Below, in pieces: positions 23,392-25,302 of a stretch of DNA of 25,302 nucleotides. The number at the start of each line of letters is the position of its first letter. Positions within the stretch are counted from its first letter, which is position 1. This stretch comes from VBOC01 sp035635475. Lineage in GTDB: Bacteria; Bacteroidota; Ignavibacteria; UBA10030; SZUA-254. The stretch spans positions 1 to 25,302 of the forward strand of contig DASQAZ010000157.1 of the NCBI GenBank assembly GCA_035635475.1. The letters run 5' to 3'. Below the pieces are notes generated by a model that was not told the DNA's origin, ran no database searches, and was given only the letters and a program-made list of their open reading frames with translations. The translations under genes were made by a program, and so were the position numbers.

Positions 23392-25302
23392 TCACTGATT
23401 CACATTTTCCTTCTCGAGCTGATCGAAGTATTTCCTGATCAACTCCTCGTAGTCCTTCGAGTACCTCCCTTCAAGAACCTTTAGAAGCTCATCCCGAAGC
23501 TTGCTCTTTCCCTCCTGTGTCGTGAGGTCGATTTCCTGGGGGCTTGCGCGACGGATGTCCTTGCCGGATTGGGCAACGCGGCGCTTCTCGTAGTCGCGCT
23601 CGCGCATCGACCGCTGCGAATCGAGCAGCCGGGAGCGGATATGATCCTGTTTTTTCACCGTGTTGGGATTGACATTCCCCTGCTGGAGGTCGGTTTGGAC
23701 TTCCTGCATCTCGGCCGCAATGCGGTCGAGATCTCCGAGCAACTTGCTGTATTCACCGGCGTCTTTTGCCTCCTTTGATAGCTCCTCCAACGATTTTTGG
23801 ACGGCTCCTTGTTCGCCGGCGAGCCGTTCGTACTCAGCCTGTTGCTGGGCGGTCATCCCCTCTCCCTGGCCTTCCCCCATCCCCATCGCCTGTTGTGTTC
23901 CCTCTCCGATCGACCCTTCCATCCCCGCCATCTGACCCAACCGGCCCATCAGTCCTGCCATGCCCATTCCCCCGCTGCCCTGAAGCCCGTTCAGGGCGTT
24001 CTGCATCATCATGGCGGCCTTGTTCATTGAGCCCATCGCCTCGCCCTGCTTCTCGGACGAACCGCCTGGATTCCTCGATTCCATGCTCTCCATTGCGGCA
24101 GCCATTTCCTTCAATGCGTCCCCGATCTGCTTTCCCATCTCGGGACTCACGGCAAACGTTTTCTTAGCGAGTTCTGCCAGATTATTGGCAACATTTCCCA
24201 GATCGTTCTGCATTTCGTTCTGGCGTTGTGCACCTTCGCGGAAGCGCTGAGAATTCGGATCCATCCCCTTCGATTCATCCTTCAATGATTCCTCCCGCTG
24301 TGAGAGCTCCAGGAGGTTCTGGAGCTGCCGCTTCATCTCTTTAACAATTTGCTTCGATTGCTTGTCATGGAGCGATTTCTGAACCTGCTCCATCTGCTGT
24401 TGGAAATCCGACAGCGCCTCTTCGCTCTGCTGCTGGCCCTCTTGGGCACTTTTCATGTCGCCCGACTGCATCTGCCCCGCAGACTTCTGCATCTTCTGCC
24501 CGACCTGGTTCTGCTGTAATTGTTGCTGCGCTTTCTTCATTTCGTCGAGCGGCATTTCCTTCGGGAACTCCTCCATCTTCTTGGCGAGATCCGATGCCTG
24601 CTTTTCCAGCGATTCCGCCTGTTTCTGCAAATCCTGCTGCCGCTTTGAAAGCTCGTCGCGCTTCTTTTTATCCGACGGATTGGCGCCGGCGGTCTGATTC
24701 TTTACATCCTCCTGCTGCTTCCTCAGTTCCTCCGTGCGTTTGATCAATTCATCGATCTTTTGTTCGATGTGGATGCGCTTTAAAAGTTCCAGCGTGCGCT
24801 CGAGGCTCTGGCGGAATTGCTCCTCGGACATTTTCAACCGGTCCATCTGCTGTTTCATCTGTTCAGGAGAGAGCTGCTTCATCGATTCCTGAAGCTTCTT
24901 GAGGGCCTCCTGAAGCTCCGGCGACTTTAATTGCTCCATCAGTTTTTGCAGCTCCGCGTACTTCTCCAGCGTTTCGTTCGACAGGAGTTTGTTGTCCTCC
25001 ATTTTTTTCATCATCTCGTCGAGCTTTTTCGTGGATTCTTCCAGCTTTTTCTTCATCGAATCGTAGCGCTGGAGCATGTCCTGCGCCTTTTTCTGCTGCT
25101 GCCAATCGGCCTTGTCGCGGTTCTTCTTCATTTCGCGCTGTAAGTCCTCGATATCGCGTTTCAATTCCTGCGACTCTTTGGCGAGGCTCTGCATCGATTC
25201 TACCGATTGGTCGTGCGTCTGGGAGACATCCGAGAATACCTCCTCCAGGGATGGGAGCCTCAGGATATACGTCTCGCTCCTGCCGGACTTCGGTCCGCTG
25301 AC
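23392..25302 (-). CDS. Large coiled-coil Gln/Met-rich protein, DUF4175-like (5' end outside window)
   Basis: The reading frame stays open from the stop at 23392-23394 to the right edge, giving at least 636 residues; an internal Met at 25194 is not a convincing start because the 36 codons before it are open and protein-like (SETYILRLPSLEEVF). The visible part is almost wholly helical and charged, with long runs of K, E, Q and L that form coiled coils (about the first 300 visible residues), a Met/Gly-rich stretch (GGMGMAGLMGRLGQMAGMEG) and a C-terminal LLKVLEGRYSKDYEELIRKYFDQLE. This composition and ending resemble DUF4175-type large proteins, whose N-terminus usually carries membrane helices; these would lie beyond the edge. 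The function is unknown. It is convergent with the subtilase gene. Confidence 0.65.
   Translation of the reverse strand, partial: VSGPKSGRSETYILRLPSLEEVFSDVSQTHDQSVESMQSLAKESQELKRDIEDLQREMKKNRDKADWQQQKKAQDMLQRYDSMKKKLEESTKKLDEMMKKMEDNKLLSNETLEKYAELQKLMEQLKSPELQEALKKLQESMKQLSPEQMKQQMDRLKMSEEQFRQSLERTLELLKRIHIEQKIDELIKRTEELRKQQEDVKNQTAGANPSDKKKRDELSKRQQDLQKQAESLEKQASDLAKKMEEFPKEMPLDEMKKAQQQLQQNQVGQKMQKSAGQMQSGDMKSAQEGQQQSEEALSDFQQQMEQVQKSLHDKQSKQIVKEMKRQLQNLLELSQREESLKDESKGMDPNSQRFREGAQRQNEMQNDLGNVANNLAELAKKTFAVSPEMGKQIGDALKEMAAAMESMESRNPGGSSEKQGEAMGSMNKAAMMMQNALNGLQGSGGMGMAGLMGRLGQMAGMEGSIGEGTQQAMGMGEGQGEGMTAQQQAEYERLAGEQGAVQKSLEELSKEAKDAGEYSKLLGDLDRIAAEMQEVQTDLQQGNVNPNTVKKQDHIRSRLLDSQRSMRERDYEKRRVAQSGKDIRRASPQEIDLTTQEGKSKLRDELLKVLEGRYSKDYEELIRKYFDQLEKENVNQ

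Noticed and set aside
23569..25143. Several plus-strand frames opposite the coiled-coil gene
   Set aside because: They are Cys/Ser/Leu-rich mirrors of a Lys/Gln/Glu-rich coding strand with no start signals or domains.

Overview
The window reads as chromosomal DNA from a moderately GC-rich Gram-negative bacterium of the Bacteroidota/Chlorobiota/Ignavibacteria assemblage (FCB group). Four things point that way. A purH tail sits immediately upstream of mreB. A DUF2851 protein, a family I associate with Bacteroidota and Chlorobi relatives, is present. PyrF is of the long type-2 form. Two very large secreted proteins end in a type A type-IX-secretion (T9SS) sorting domain with the NYPNPFNPTT start typical of Ignavibacteria-like genomes. 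Species cannot be fixed from the sequence alone.

Layout. 1-56 is the end of purH. 101-5517 is a tight elongasome operon, mreB-mreC-mreD-mrdA(PBP2)-mrdB(RodA), with overlaps or gaps of 1-4 nt; it builds the lateral wall of a rod-shaped cell. A Lon-like protease of the LonC/AAA_32 type (5528-7954) follows RodA after only 10 nt; its nucleotide-binding motifs look degenerate although the Ser-Lys dyad is intact. Next come a small orphan MNT-type nucleotidyltransferase, a dCTP deaminase, an exported S9 prolyl-oligopeptidase-family peptidase, a small lipoprotein of unknown function, type-2 pyrF and a DUF2851 protein. DUF2851 ends in a factor-independent terminator that includes its own stop codon.

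14285-23266 is an accessory-looking stretch with two giant secreted proteins. The first (1440 aa) has a six-Asp-box propeller, a duplicated Fn3-SdrD_B unit and a T9SS tail. The second (1506 aa) is a subtilisin-type protease with a prodomain, an Fn3 domain and a T9SS tail. They share a previously unnamed (to me) twin-repeat module with 'GWN...YW' hallmarks just before the sorting region. Between them lies a short, decayed copy of the 3' end of the DUF2851 gene, a direct repeat with 41 of 45 identical bases that brackets the first giant gene. This is the best trace of a rearrangement in the window. The window closes with a convergent, coiled-coil, Gln/Met-rich gene (DUF4175-like) that runs off the right edge.

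How the genes fit together: PurH, PyrF and Dcd are nucleotide metabolism housekeeping. The Mre/PBP2/RodA block makes peptidoglycan, and the adjacent LonC-like protease may act in the same transcript. The S9 peptidase and subtilase are exported proteolytic functions, the latter probably attached to the surface or released by T9SS. No T9SS machinery, integrase, transposase, tRNA, rRNA or CRISPR array was seen.
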